Assembly (NCBI GenBank): GCA_013995675.1 | Contig: VWRR01000010.1 | Span: 248,001-312,000 of the forward strand | Direction: 5' to 3' | Origin: Cyanidiococcus yangmingshanensis | Taxonomy: Eukaryota > Rhodophyta > Bangiophyceae > Cyanidiales > Cyanidiaceae | Length of the DNA: 64,000 bases | Shown: piece by piece, positions 1 through 11,037 of the stretch | Numbering within the stretch: position 1 is the first letter of the stretch | How the letters are laid out: each line of letters begins with the position of its first letter | Position numbers and translations under genes: made by a program | The notes under the pieces: model-generated | What the model saw: only the letters and a program-made list of their open reading frames with translations | Told to the model about the DNA's origin: nothing | Database searches by the model: none

Positions 1-1178
1 GATGAGCGCTGGAACCAGCCCGCAAGTCGCTCCCACGTTCGCTCTGCCTGAGCTCGTTGCGCTTCCCCAAATTCAACCGGCAACGAGTATCGATGCATTG
101 CGCAGAACAACCGAAAAATATCTGCTTCTTTTTGTTGTCGCTGAACATGAATCGGGTCCTCGTCTCCCCAGCTGAAATAGTCTCGAATCCGCAAAGCATT
201 GCCCCGTGATTTGGCCATTTTCTCACCCTCGACAAGCAACGTACCCGTGTGCATCCAGTGTCGACACCACGGTGCTACCTGATGATAGCACTCACTCAAA
301 TGCAATTCATTTTCATGATGAGGAAAACGCAAATCCATTCCACCGCTGTGCAGATCCAGATGATCGCCAAAGATATGCGCACACATGGCGCTACACTCGA
401 TATGCCAGCCAGGTCTTCCGAAACCGAGACCATTCCATCTCTTCGATGATGATGAGTCGGCAACAAATGGCCAGCAGACGTCTTCGGCTGGGTCTGATGC
501 TGCCTTCCACAGGACGAAATCCGCCGGATGACGTTTGCCTCGACCAGCGATGCCTTCAGCAGCGACGCCATCGTCAAGACCACGTCCTGGGTCCAACACG
601 CCATAGCGCGTCTGCACTCGATGAGTATCAAAGTATATGTCTCCTGTCGAGGTCAAATAGGCGTAATCAGTGTCTAGCAGTCGCTGCGCAAACGCACATA
701 TCACAGGAATATGTTCGCTGACACGAAGCACAAAGTGGGGTCGGAGCACACCCAATGCATCTAGGTCGGCAAAAAAGCGTTCCTCAAACCTTCTCGCAAT
801 TCTTGAAGCAGCTTCCCTAAGATGTTCTCCTGGAGACTTTTCCTTTCGAGCTCTATCGATGATCTTGTCGTCCACGTCCGTGATACTCATAGCGACGATG
901 GGAAAGCAGCGATACCAGTCGCGAAGGATCCGCTTAACCATATCAAAGGTTACATATGTTCGTGCGTGCCCCATGTGCGCATCGTCGTACACAGTTGGAC
1001 CGCACTGGTACCAGTGAAGCGGCTCATTCACTGGTGGCAGCCACGCTGGTCGAAGTCTGCTGCTACACCATGCTTCAGCAGCGCGAAGCTCCTCCGACCG
1101 GGTCGTGTGCAACATGCGGCCACCTAGACGACCACGTGCTGTGCAAATCAACTGCACAAATAAACCTCTATGAAGCAT
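1..1178 (-). CDS. Cysteinyl-tRNA synthetase, C-terminus beyond window
   Basis: Charges tRNA-Cys with cysteine. The minus-strand frame is uninterrupted from the ATG at 1178 to the window edge. It carries the class I signature CGPTVYDDAHMGHARTYV (HMGH is the HIGH motif), the family motifs ITDVDDKII, GRPGWHIECSAM and FPHHENE, and KMAKSRGN as the KMSKS loop. The four zinc ligands of the family (Cys of CGPT, Cys of WHIEC, His and Glu of HHENE) are all present. About 60 residues precede the catalytic core and are rich in Arg, Leu and Ser with almost no acidic residues at first, which suggests an organelle-targeting presequence; the frame opens after a stop near 1302 and 1178 is its first ATG. A second ATG lies about 20 codons further in, so dual targeting from two starts is possible. 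The C-terminal tRNA-binding region lies off the left edge. Confidence 0.96.
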   Translation of the reverse strand, partial: MLHRGLFVQLICTARGRLGGRMLHTTRSEELRAAEAWCSSRLRPAWLPPVNEPLHWYQCGPTVYDDAHMGHARTYVTFDMVKRILRDWYRCFPIVAMSITDVDDKIIDRARKEKSPGEHLREAASRIARRFEERFFADLDALGVLRPHFVLRVSEHIPVICAFAQRLLDTDYAYLTSTGDIYFDTHRVQTRYGVLDPGRGLDDGVAAEGIAGRGKRHPADFVLWKAASDPAEDVCWPFVADSSSSKRWNGLGFGRPGWHIECSAMCAHIFGDHLDLHSGGMDLRFPHHENELHLSECYHQVAPWCRHWMHTGTLLVEGEKMAKSRGNALRIRDYFSWGDEDPIHVQRQQKEADIFRLFCAMHRYSLPVEFGEAQRAQAERTWERLAGWFQRS

Positions 1179-2367
1179 GCCGCAGCTGTGACTCGATGCT
1201 TCGCAGGTGGTCCGCGAACCCTGCGCCCCCAAGGCCGGGTTCTCGCGTCTCAAGAACCTGAACGTGCAACCGAGGCTATTGCTCCTTTTGTTCGTTTACT
1301 GCACGATGACGAACAACCAAAAACGTTTCGTTCAGGTCCTCGAACGCACATGCAACGGTTTCAAAAGAAACGTTGCAGCTGCGTGCTATAGAAAAGCACC
1401 AGCCTCATGATCGCTGTCGCTGTCCTTCAGACAAATGGCATCTCGCCAGGTTTATCAGCAACGTCCTCCGTTCAGGAACTCGGACACGTTCCGTTCCCAG
1501 TTGACTCGAGTGGTTCACTTTCGGATTCGAGCGTATGAATAAAGATCGATAAAATATCCAAGCATGAAAGCGGATGCGGTGGGATAGTCAACCACAGGCA
1601 TCCATCATCCTGTATAGCAGAGCAGCCAGTCTGCTTCGTCGAGGACAGAGGCCGGATCCCGAGGCATACATGGCTCCTCAGAAGCAGCCCATGTATCAGC
1701 GTGTCTGCAGGCCTGTACGAGAGCCAACGATGGTGCGAACATGATAGACGACGACAGGATTGCAAGTCTCGGAAAATAACCCAAAACCTTCTGGGCAGAG
1801 ACGGTCACCGTTCTCCAAACAATGTGCATCCAACGCGTCTGCATTCATATCGAGTGCATCATTTTGGTGCCTTGAACAACGAACGATCCTCCTGTCAACG
1901 CGACTGTAGGATGATTTCCCTGGAAAAGGTAGACGCGAATGTCAGTGGAGGCTTTTGTTCCTGTTCAGGGTTCGGAGGCAACCCTCTCTCGAAACAGTCT
2001 CGTAACGCAGCGGAATGGACGAGAACAACCTCAGCCTATAAAACTGGGTATTGATCAAGGACCAGCTCATCTCTCGCAGCTCTGTATCGCATTCAGAGCC
2101 ATGCAAATGAATACAGTTCAGGGATATGTCGAATCAGAGAGATATTGGCACGACCTCTCTGGTTTCGAAAATGTTTGGCTCCGGCTCGACGAATGCCTCC
2201 ATGGCCTCGAACCTGTTTATCCCATGCTTTGCTTTACCGGTAGAGCCATTTTGTATCAACCTGTTCCGTCTCGTAGAGGGGGAGGGGGTCGCCTCGGACA
2301 GCGCCGCGTCCTCGCCAGGCTTGCCACTGCTTCGGCGTTGGAACTCGTTCGCAAAGTTGACTCTGTG
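1179..2367. other. Divergent intergenic region between Cys-tRNA ligase and aldo-keto reductase
   Basis: No conserved coding sequence was recognised here. The plus frame of the downstream aldo-keto reductase is open from 1939, but the translation before 2368 has no family similarity and looks like non-coding sequence that happens to be open. A TATAAA at 2037-2042 is the only promoter-like element noted. Confidence 0.5.
2037..2042 (+). promoter_or_regulatory. Possible TATA box of the aldo-keto reductase gene
   Basis: A TATAAA hexamer lies about 60 bases before the in-frame ATG at 2101 and 330 bases before the ATG at 2368. If it is used, translation from 1939 is excluded, which agrees with the lack of homology in that part. 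It is a short motif and could be chance. Confidence 0.25.
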
Positions 2368-3453
2368 ATGATCGACCCAGCCGAACGTGAACCTGTTCAT
2401 AGGTATGCAGACAGAACAACGCCTCGGCTCGAGCGTCGGAAACTCGGTCGTACCGGCTTGATGGTTTCTGAACTAGGGTTTGGTGCATCGCCGCTCGGTG
2501 GAGTCTTCCGTCCGGACATTGACGAATCGGACGCTTGCCAAGCTGTTCACGAAGCGCTCTACGACTATGGTATCAATGTCTTCGACACATCCCCTTATTA
2601 TGGCCATACCCGCTCCGAGGTCGTCCTGGGAAAAGCGCTCGCTCGACTTGGCGAACGAGATGATTATGTTCTTGCGACCAAGGTCGGACGGTACGGGGCA
2701 GACAACTTTGACTTTTCCAAGGAACGGGTGCGGCAGAGTGTTGAGGCATCCATGGAGCGTCTCGGTGTGCGACGGCTGGACCTCGTACAGTGTCACGACG
2801 TCGAGTTCGCCCCAACGAGACAGATCATTGTCGAGGAGGCGCTGCCTGCACTCTCGCAACTCAGACAGGAAGGTATCATTGGTGCGATAGGGATCACCGG
2901 CTATCCGTTATCCATTTATCGGGATGTTATCGAGTCGAGCCCTGTCGAGCTGGACGCGGTGCTGAGTTACTGTCATGGATGCCTCTGTGATACTTCGCTT
3001 GTGGATAGCGGCGTCCTCGCATACCTCACCGACTGTGGTATAGGTGTGTTGAACGCCTCGCCTTTGAGCATGGGCCTTTTGACGGCTCGGGGACCGCCTT
3101 CGTGGCATCCGGCACCAGAAACACTCAAGCAGCACTGTCATAATACTGCAGAATGGTTTGCCAAGCAGCGAGCGAGCACGCGGGCTTGTACGGACATTGC
3201 CGAGCTGGCGCTCCAGTTTGCCGTCCTTCGTCTGGGACGTGAGGGAGTTGCAAGCACGCTAGTGGGCATCGACAGCACCGAAACCCTGAGACGGAATGCT
3301 GCAGCGCTGATGGCACCACTAGACGAAGAACTGCTGGCGGGCGTTCAACGCTTATTGGCCCCAGTCCGCAACCTGAGTTGGTCATCGGGGACGCCGCGTT
3401 CGGTTTGGTTGAATGATCCTCCGAACAACGAAAGGCCGCTGGCCGCAACATGA
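2368..3453 (+). CDS. L-galactose dehydrogenase-like aldo-keto reductase
   Basis: Predicted NAD-dependent oxidation of L-galactose to L-galactono-1,4-lactone, the penultimate step of plant-type ascorbate synthesis. The 361-residue product begins LERRKLGRTGLMVSELGFG, typical of the family, and has the aldo-keto reductase tetrad: Asp73 and Tyr78 (FDTSPYYG), Lys105 (LATKVGR), His143 (VQCHDVEF). The segment GIIGAIGITGYPL and the C-terminal VASTLVGIDS also fit plant L-galactose dehydrogenases. I place the start at 2368 because the enzyme core begins about 20 codons later. The frame is open back to an ATG at 1939, with other ATGs at 2101 and 2221, but that extension has no recognisable similarity. 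The reading frame is intact. Other aldo-keto reductase subfamilies cannot be fully excluded from motifs alone. Confidence 0.85.
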   Translation: MIDPAEREPVHRYADRTTPRLERRKLGRTGLMVSELGFGASPLGGVFRPDIDESDACQAVHEALYDYGINVFDTSPYYGHTRSEVVLGKALARLGERDDYVLATKVGRYGADNFDFSKERVRQSVEASMERLGVRRLDLVQCHDVEFAPTRQIIVEEALPALSQLRQEGIIGAIGITGYPLSIYRDVIESSPVELDAVLSYCHGCLCDTSLVDSGVLAYLTDCGIGVLNASPLSMGLLTARGPPSWHPAPETLKQHCHNTAEWFAKQRASTRACTDIAELALQFAVLRLGREGVASTLVGIDSTETLRRNAAALMAPLDEELLAGVQRLLAPVRNLSWSSGTPRSVWLNDPPNNERPLAAT

Positions 3454-3751
3454 ACGCGTGCTGGGGCTGCACTCGAGGCAAGGCAGATCCAAACCGTATA
3501 CCAAACGGCTCCGTCAGACTTTTCGAATGTTCCAAAGCCCCTGGCATCGCACAGCGATGGCAGCAGCTAGATGTGGCGTCCATGACGAACGCCTTTCGGT
3601 GCACTTCAGACCAGAGACGACACCTCTAGGGAGTACCAAGTTGTTGAAGTGTGCTAGCTAGTCCGTTCGGACGATTTCAATGGGTTTTATGGTAATGAGA
3701 CCGAGATCATGGCACGCGTTCTTGCCACTGGCAACATCGCGAATGCCAGCA

Positions 3752-6178
3752 CTAGTATTCTTCCTCTTCACTGGAGAGGGAGTGTTCGGTTGAGCTCTCG
3801 TCACTTCCATTCATCTCAAGATTGGTCGCTGGCGAAATTGCGCTAGACTTGTGGTCCCCGAAAGGAGCGGGCTCTCGTCCTATGGCGGATGCGCCAGCCA
3901 AAGCTCGTTCAGCGGAGTAGGCCATATTGGTGGCGGACCCGCTGGTGGGGACACTCGCACCGTTGTACACACCCTGGACGCTACCGCCACTCGCGAAATA
4001 CGGCAGGCCTTGGGCACCAAACGGCTCGGAGGCGCGCGCCATGCGTTGTCGCTGAGCGTTGGCTGCTGCTTTTCGGGCGCGCTCCAGCTCATGATTTAGC
4101 TTGAGCAACATTCGGTTGATGGAGGCAACGCGTGCTCCAGCTGCCGTCGGGCTCATCGTTCGGAGCGGGTCCAAGTCGCGGCCCGCTGGACGTAGGCTCT
4201 CGCTGCAGAAAGCCTGCAACTCCCGTAGGGTCTCGTTGCTCGCTTGCTGAATATTCATCTCGTATTCACCGGAGCTTGCTCGAGTCAAGAGGCCCGGTCG
4301 AGAGCCAAATAACTCAACGAGACGACGAAGTTGCTGGCCGTCGAGGCGTCCAATATCCTCAGCCAGCTGTGCCATCTCTTGCTGCGTAACTGGGACTTTG
4401 GCCAGACTTGATATGGCCTCACGACTGGGCAAACCGCTCGCAGAAACAGGTGGCGAGGCTGCGACACCGCGTCCGCTTGTCGACGTGGCCGCCAGGAGCG
4501 TTTCCGCGTCGCGTTTCTCTTTCTGCAGAGCAGCCAACCGCTGCTCGAGCTCTCGAACTCGGTCAGCTGGATCCATGCGTCTCCTTGATCGCCTGAAGAG
4601 GTCATCTTCAGGATGCGGCAGTTCACCACTACCAGCCCCGTAGGGGCTATACCCGCTGCCGTCGCCCGCATAGGGTCTACGAGCGGCATTTCCACTCGCA
4701 CCGCGGCGCTTGCGTTCCGCGCCAGCACCCAGAGCGCTATCTGCACCGCCTCGGTGCGTTTTTCTGGTGCTTCCCTGGCGGAAGGCCGCAGCTAGGCCCC
4801 GCTGCCTCTTTCGCGCCGCTGCTGAAGCGGCTGCGCTGCCGCTGCCGCCATGCGCTGTGGACACCTCTCCAGGAGGTGGCAAGAACTGCATCTTTTGCTC
4901 GAAGACTTCATTCAGCGTTTTCGCCATCACATAATATTCTGTCTCTGGTGGGTTATAGGTCATCGCGTTGGACCACACCAAGCGAACATCTCGTCGAAAC
5001 GCTTCCGGATCCGTGCCATATTCGCCAGTTTCCAGTCGTTGACGAATCGTTCCTAGATCCATAGGCTGCTTAACAATCTCGAAATAGTCTGGAATGGACT
5101 CTGGATTCCAAAGTTTGTCAACCGGAAGCAGAAACGGACGAGCTTCCTTCATCCTCATCATCTCCTTGAGGACTCGCAAGCAGAAACGCATCTGCGGGTA
5201 GCGACGTAGAATTGTAGCGCCATCCAGGCGCTCTCCAGGCTGCTGATGTACGCGTTGGCTTGGCGTGCGCACACGTCCTGATGAAGACATCGTTGGTGAG
5301 CCGAAGGTTCCGCCGCCAGTGCTTCCTCGGGGCCCTTCGGAGACCGCATCTGCAGAGTGGGGCTGCGAGACCGTCGCCTCGTTCGCTTGCCCAGCCGTGT
5401 CATACGCACCTGTTTTCGGTTTGGACCGTTCAGTATCCCGGTCACTGGGCATGTAGACAGCCCCTGCCTGATGTCGAGCGAGCACGGCAGCCATAATTTG
5501 ACGACTGTGGGTGTCGATTAATCGTCGTCGCTCGGCTTGGAGCGTCTCGAAGCGCTGCATGAGCTCACTGTGCAGCTTCTTGCGAGCCTCAGGGTCATCA
5601 GGTACAAAATCTGCCAGTATCCGTTCCATTGGGTCGCTCTCTCTCTTCATCGCGGGTGTCTCTTTCTTGATGGGTGTCGGTGCAGCGGCGCGTTTGGGAC
5701 GCGGCCGTAAAGCGATGCCGCCGTGGTCGTCACGAGCTGGACTGGGGGGGCTTTCCCCACCGGATGCCGTCGCACGCGAATCTTCCATGCTTGCTTCGCG
5801 ACTCGCCTCTGGCAGCTGATCCAGTTTGCCATTCGATGCGGCGCCGTCTCCTCCGTCGGGACGGGGGCCGTTCAAAGAGGCCGTGGCTGGGTCACCATCC
5901 TCCGGCGTTTGCGCAGTTCTTGCGACCTCGGTTTGTGGAAGATGCGGAGCCAGCGCTGCCTCCTCAGCAACTGCTCTTGAACGTCCATCCTTCACCGGCG
6001 CTGGAGGAGCTGAAAGTGCCGACGCAGGTGGCGCTGTCTCCACCGAGGAGGAAGACAAGTCCTCCGACTCTGTAGAAGGGGTCGCGTGCGCTCGTGCATC
6101 CACAGAGCTCTGTTGTGTGGTCTCCATACGCCCAGCTTCCCCGACCATCATTCTTCCCCCCTCTTCCCAGTCTTCCAT
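3752..6178 (-). CDS. BET-type bromodomain-NET chromatin protein (plant GTE-like)
   Basis: An 808-residue chromatin reader expected to bind acetylated histones and recruit transcription factors in the nucleus. Residues about 325-435 form one bromodomain, with the ZA-loop segment FLLPVDKLWNPESIPDYF, the motif PMDLGTIRQRL, and the acetyl-lysine-binding Asn in SNAMTYNPP. A heptad-rich coiled coil (DRVRELEQRLAALQKEK) comes near residue 550. A NET domain follows at about 600-680, from TQQEMAQLAEDIGRLDGQQL to AFCSESL. The tail is Ser/Glu rich and ends SSEEEEY, like the SEED region of BET proteins. The first 300 residues are low complexity (Ala, Pro, Ser, acidic) with a basic patch PRPKRAAAPTPIKKE. 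One bromodomain rather than two is the plant and algal arrangement. The frame is intact and the start is an ATG. Confidence 0.92.
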   Translation of the reverse strand: MEDWEEGGRMMVGEAGRMETTQQSSVDARAHATPSTESEDLSSSSVETAPPASALSAPPAPVKDGRSRAVAEEAALAPHLPQTEVARTAQTPEDGDPATASLNGPRPDGGDGAASNGKLDQLPEASREASMEDSRATASGGESPPSPARDDHGGIALRPRPKRAAAPTPIKKETPAMKRESDPMERILADFVPDDPEARKKLHSELMQRFETLQAERRRLIDTHSRQIMAAVLARHQAGAVYMPSDRDTERSKPKTGAYDTAGQANEATVSQPHSADAVSEGPRGSTGGGTFGSPTMSSSGRVRTPSQRVHQQPGERLDGATILRRYPQMRFCLRVLKEMMRMKEARPFLLPVDKLWNPESIPDYFEIVKQPMDLGTIRQRLETGEYGTDPEAFRRDVRLVWSNAMTYNPPETEYYVMAKTLNEVFEQKMQFLPPPGEVSTAHGGSGSAAASAAARKRQRGLAAAFRQGSTRKTHRGGADSALGAGAERKRRGASGNAARRPYAGDGSGYSPYGAGSGELPHPEDDLFRRSRRRMDPADRVRELEQRLAALQKEKRDAETLLAATSTSGRGVAASPPVSASGLPSREAISSLAKVPVTQQEMAQLAEDIGRLDGQQLRRLVELFGSRPGLLTRASSGEYEMNIQQASNETLRELQAFCSESLRPAGRDLDPLRTMSPTAAGARVASINRMLLKLNHELERARKAAANAQRQRMARASEPFGAQGLPYFASGGSVQGVYNGASVPTSGSATNMAYSAERALAGASAIGREPAPFGDHKSSAISPATNLEMNGSDESSTEHSLSSEEEEY

Positions 6179-6559
6179 CCTATGGGACGGAGAACGTGCT
6201 CAACCGCTGGAGGCCCCCAGTTCGCGCGCAACAAAGCGCGACACCACCAAAAGAAGAAGAGCAAGGAGACGTATTGCGTGCCGTCGTCGTAGGCGACGAG
6301 CAAGTCGATCCAGTCCGCTTAGTACAACAAAATATAGAATTGTTCGTTTATAGGCAGACGCTCCATGCTCGGACGTTGGATGATGCTCCAACGATGAGAT
6401 AATCTTACTTCTTTTCAGACATAGAGGACTGTCTCGTTGCCTACCATTCCAAGATTGTCCGATGTGTTCCATGTTCGATCGGGCAGCTTGTTGAGACCAG
6501 CTGCTGACCCGCTTCGACTATGGCTTTTTAGCGCTCGTTCTCTCGGTGCGTATCCTTGC
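6179..6559. other. Divergent promoter region, BET gene / large helical protein
   Basis: About 380 bases separate the BET start from the first in-frame ATG of the next gene. The plus frame of that gene is open from 6425 and the translation before 6560 (SLLRPAADPLRLWLF) looks plausibly coding, so the true start could lie upstream in another frame, for example at the ATG at 6461. No clear promoter element was seen. Confidence 0.4.
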
Positions 6560-9500
6560 ATGCCGCATGGCTTTGGGGCAGGCACCGCCCAGGCTATCTT
6601 TCTTGATCGTTTCCGATTCGTTCAGGAATCCCTCAATCGAATTCGCAACTATGTAGAGTGGGACAATGGGGCTGTCGCGGTGACGGAGGCTTCCGAGCCC
6701 GGTCGACGACGCGCGAAAGCCCTAGGCTGGTTGATCTGGTTATCGCTGGTTGGCGTTCCCAAACTGGTGCCATGCTTGACTTGGCATACGGAGTTGCGCC
6801 AGTTTGCGATGAGGAACTTTTGTGATCGCTATTTGATTCCCTGGCTGGGTGCTGTTTCCGTGCGAGTACCCGTTTTGTTGGACGGGGTGCCACAGGTGCT
6901 GGGACCTGCTCCGGACGACGCGCAGTGGCTCGCGCCGCTACTCAGCGTTCTGGAGAGTTTGGCCACCGGTCACGTACAAGCGTCGCAGGTTCGTAGGTCG
7001 AAACCGAAACTAACCACGGTGGACGCAAGTGAACTCCAGTGGGACGGTGCTGCTGCGCCGTGGACGCTAGCGGAATGTGTCGTTCTCTATGAGTTGTTGC
7101 TGCGGCGACTTGACCGGCTGGCTCTAGATTGCCTGAAATCACTTCAAAGAGATGTTTATTCCAATGCAACGAATAATGACGGAAACGTCGACGATCTGCA
7201 TTCTTCGTATCGTCAAACGAATCTCTCGCCACTGGAATCTCCTGGCCGCAGCGCTGCCAAGAAAGCGTCCCGCCTGGGCCGACAACCAGCCCTGTCTGCT
7301 TCAGTAGAGGGCACTACCTTAAAACGCGAAAACAGTGCAGTTTTTGATGCGGAAATCCGCGACCGATGGAAGCGACACCAAGGGCCGTCTCGTCAACCGA
7401 TACATCCTACTGCATGTAGAAGTGATTGTCGACATGAAGCGGAGGCTGATGCCCCCGCCAGCGCGGCCCTGGGCAATGAAGCAAACACCATGAATGGAAG
7501 TGGGCATTCGTCCTCCAATGCAGTTGGTCTGTATGAGTCCGTTCCCTCAGGAGCAGATGGAATGGAGTCGCTGCCCGGGGTATGGACACCGTCTGCTCTC
7601 GATGGAGCGAATGCCCTGGAGAATGCTGCTCCGTATGCTCACGCTTTGCTACATAATATCGGCGTACTTGTATGGCAGCTGGTCACAGGTGTGGAAACGT
7701 GTCTACCGGTGCACGACGGCACACTGGCGAATACATTGTTCACTCCTGAGACCAGCGCGAGACATGCACATTCAAGTCAGCAATGCGTCACAGAGGGGCA
7801 AGTTCTCGAAGAGTCTGTCTCGGTTGCACCCAAGTCCAACCCGCATCGTCATATGGTCACCGCTCGTGCTCAACGAAAGCGTCCACCCGAGCGGCTGATT
7901 AAAACTTCGAAACAGCAGACGTCCACTGCTGGCAAACAGAATTCCAGCGACCCATCAATAGGAATGCTGGATGGATGGAGATTCCCCCTAGCAAGACGTT
8001 CAGCTTACGGTCATCTCGCTGCAGTGCTGGCGCTCCTTCGACAAATAAGAGACAGCGACGGAGCACTTGCCGCCTGTGTTGCACATCGCTCCACATCTTC
8101 CTCGGCAGTTTCCATGTTGAGGCGACTGCTCGAAATCTGGCAAAGCGAGAGCAATCATGCTGGCGTAGCTGCGCTTTCACCTCATCTCTCCACGATGCAG
8201 AATGCGGATACAGATACTGCTGAGCTTTCGATGAATCTGGAGACGCTCTACGCCGTGCTGATAGCCATTCTACGCGGAGCAGCGCATGAGTTCGGGCATC
8301 ATCTGCTCCAAATTCGAAGTCATCAAGCCGCATCGTCGAGTACTGGCAACGGAGATGGTCTTGTCGAGGAGACACGATCTCTGCAACAACACTTAGAGCA
8401 ACTGCTCTGCGACGTTTTGCGTACATCCGAGCATAGAAACTTGCGTGACTCGGCCGGAATCAACCGAACAAGTTCCGGATCCATCGGGCACAACAACTCG
8501 CTTGTTCCCATGCTTCAAACAGCTATTCTTGGGGTCCAAGCCATCATGAGCCAGCTCGAAGAGCAGGCAGCCGGCCCGGCCCGACAGAAACGTGAGTCTC
8601 ATCACCTGACTGACATCGTGAGTGAAAGCACCATGCCAGGTCTCTTGCCTGCACTGCAGGAGCGAAATGCCTCCGCCGACAGCGCTAGTGCGCTTGCGAC
8701 TCCTTCGACCAGGGTCCACAGAAGGCAGGATAACTCCGCCAAACATCCTATCGCGCAGGTACTTTTACAAATTGCAGAGCGTCGAGGAGTGGATGCTTTC
8801 CTGGCTGCATTCGATCGTTTCGCTGCGAAAGCGCAGTCGCGTTGGCTCGAGACGCTGGAGGCAATACTTCGCACCCAGCGACCTTCTGATCGGGGTATCT
8901 GGCCAACGGTGACGTGGTATCGAGCGCTCTTCGAACTCGGTTGCGTCATGAACACAGCAGCGCGCGTCGACGGCAAGCGCCTGCTGGAAGCGTTTTGGAG
9001 CCACTGTGCACCATGTCCAGTGCTGGACGAGCAGTGTGACCCAGCCATGTTGGTGGCTGCTTTACGGAGCTATCTGAATGGCTTCGCTACCGAACGATCT
9101 GTGTACCCAGGAATGAGTTCAGCGCAAGATGAATCGAGTGAAGGCGGTGAACTTCCGGACCTGCGTCAGTTAACGGAAGCGCTTCTCAGCAGACTTGCTG
9201 CGAATGCGTATCGGCCCCGTAAGGCGCCACAGGAAGCGTCCTGGTCCGTGGCGGACTCGCTCTTCATGAATGCATTGGCGCCTACACTTCGGCCTCCTTG
9301 TGCATGGTCTGCAGAGTCGTCTGCCTTTGGATCGCAGGTGAATTGTGTCGAAACCGGGTCTGCAAGGGGCCACTCGCAACCCTGGTTTGCGGCCATCGAA
9401 GAATTTGCGCTCTGGATACCGATGAGCAGTTTGGCGAGATCGCTTCAACAACATATTCGGACTGGCCTATTGTCCCTATCGGCGAACCACACCGACGCAG

Positions 9501-11037
9501 AGACGTTTACGGAACAATGCACCTGGCTTGTTGACGTACTGCAAGCAGTTGACAGGGGCCTCGCTACCCAGAACGCGTTCTGCCGTTCAAGTGCATCGTC
9601 GATCGAAGTGGAACCTCAGCAATGCCCGCTCTTTGATGAGTGCTTCGTGAATCAGTTGGCATGTGGTTGTGAGCCCCAGCTGCGAGCAGACTCACCACCC
9701 GAGGCAACGGTATCCCGGTCCATGACGAATCCGACTGCTCGGCACGGCTCCTCGAAACGCTGCCATGGAACTCGCGAGGTAGTTCTCGCCTTGGCCGAGC
9801 GCTTGACTTCCCATGATGAGCGCTGGTCCCTCCGACACTCTCACCTTGCGACGCTTTTTTGGAGACCGAATCAGAAGCAACAGGAGGCAGACCCGAACGG
9901 GCATGGACTCGTGACAAGTTGCCGGCGCTATATATCGAGGCACGACCGCTTCGAGCGTGCCTTGTTTGGCTCTATCTGCGCGCGCTTTGTATTTGGAAGC
10001 GAACCCCTGCAAACCAGGCCTTTCGAGCCCGATGTCTGAAGACACTGTCCGCGCTTTATTCGGACCCTGCAACAGCGATGAGGTCTTCACCGCTATCGCA
10101 TAACACCAGTGATGGTTCCTATCTATCTCCTAGCGCTGCGTTACGTCTCCTGCACGAGACTGAGCGCACCTGGGGCTCGTCGTGCACTCCTGTGGCCGCG
10201 AATGCGACCACGCTGGCCACTGCCTGTACGGCTTCATTTGCACTCTGGCTGCATGATGGGGCGTCCACAGGCGAAGACTGGGCCACACTGAAAGCTGGGA
10301 TTTGGCATCGACTGTGGCGATGGGAGCTGGTCACTTTTTCATGTGAACAGCACGCCTTTTTCCAGCTCAACAGTGCAGCTGATTTAGAACGTTTTCAGTT
10401 GTGGCGCTTGTATCTGCGACATGTTTTCGCGGACGACCATCGATGCTCGCTGACAGCGTTCATGGACGGAACACTCGGTGGGCAACTACAAGACGCCCTC
10501 ATGGACGCGTCCAGACCTGTCGTCTCTCTGGCTTGTTTGCCATCGTGTCTCGTGATCGATATGGCTCGTGCTGCTTCAAATCTGGCGGAACGAGTGCTGC
10601 TACGGGAACTCTTTTGGAAACATCTTTACATGGCGGCCATTGCTGGTGGTGCTTCCTCCCGGCTGGACACGCTGCCCGATGCCTCCTTTTGCGAGTCCGT
10701 GCTCATCAACTACACCGTCATTCTGGGCAATTTGGAGCCCGCTCTTGATGAGCTCCTCACTGGGACGAAGCGAGCGTCAAAGGATGAACAGCAAGGGCTG
10801 AACCCTGCGCTGCCTTTATCGAGAGCAGCCGCCCTATTGGGATGCCTCTCCGAAGCACAACAGCGTTGGGCGAGAAACGTCGATACAGCGCTTGAGCACT
10901 GGTGTCATTGGGCAGACACATGCGTGAAAAAGACGGATTCATACTCGCCACTTGTACGAAGAGCGAATGAACTGGGTGCAAGCTTCCGCAGCGTCGCGAA
11001 CGATATGAACGACACAGGCCATCGCTGTCCGTTCTGA
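6560..11037 (+). CDS. Large helical protein, possibly Mediator subunit Med12
   Basis: A protein of about 1490 residues, mostly helical with Leu-rich segments and a Ser-rich disordered stretch around 7140-8000. I do not recognise it with certainty. The N-terminal order (MPHGF, about 40 residues later KALGWLIWLSLVGVPKLVP, then TWHTELRQF) resembles the PHG...RATWFIK...W segment at the start of plant Med12, the scaffold of the Mediator kinase module, but this is weak. The first frame runs to 10039 and a second continues to 11037. They join well near 9855-9860, where a run of six T would have to be seven to keep frame, giving ATLFLETESEATGG. This would be a -1 change, unlike most other frame changes in the window, unless two +1 changes occurred. 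Translation start is uncertain (ATG at 6560 is the first in frame). Confidence 0.5.

Noticed and set aside
206-721. Plus-strand open frame over the Cys-tRNA ligase gene
   Set aside because: It is antisense to a clearly conserved enzyme and its translation has no similarity.
1939-2367. N-terminal extension of the aldo-keto reductase
   Set aside because: The frame is open but the translation is unlike the family or a targeting peptide, and a TATA-like sequence lies inside it.
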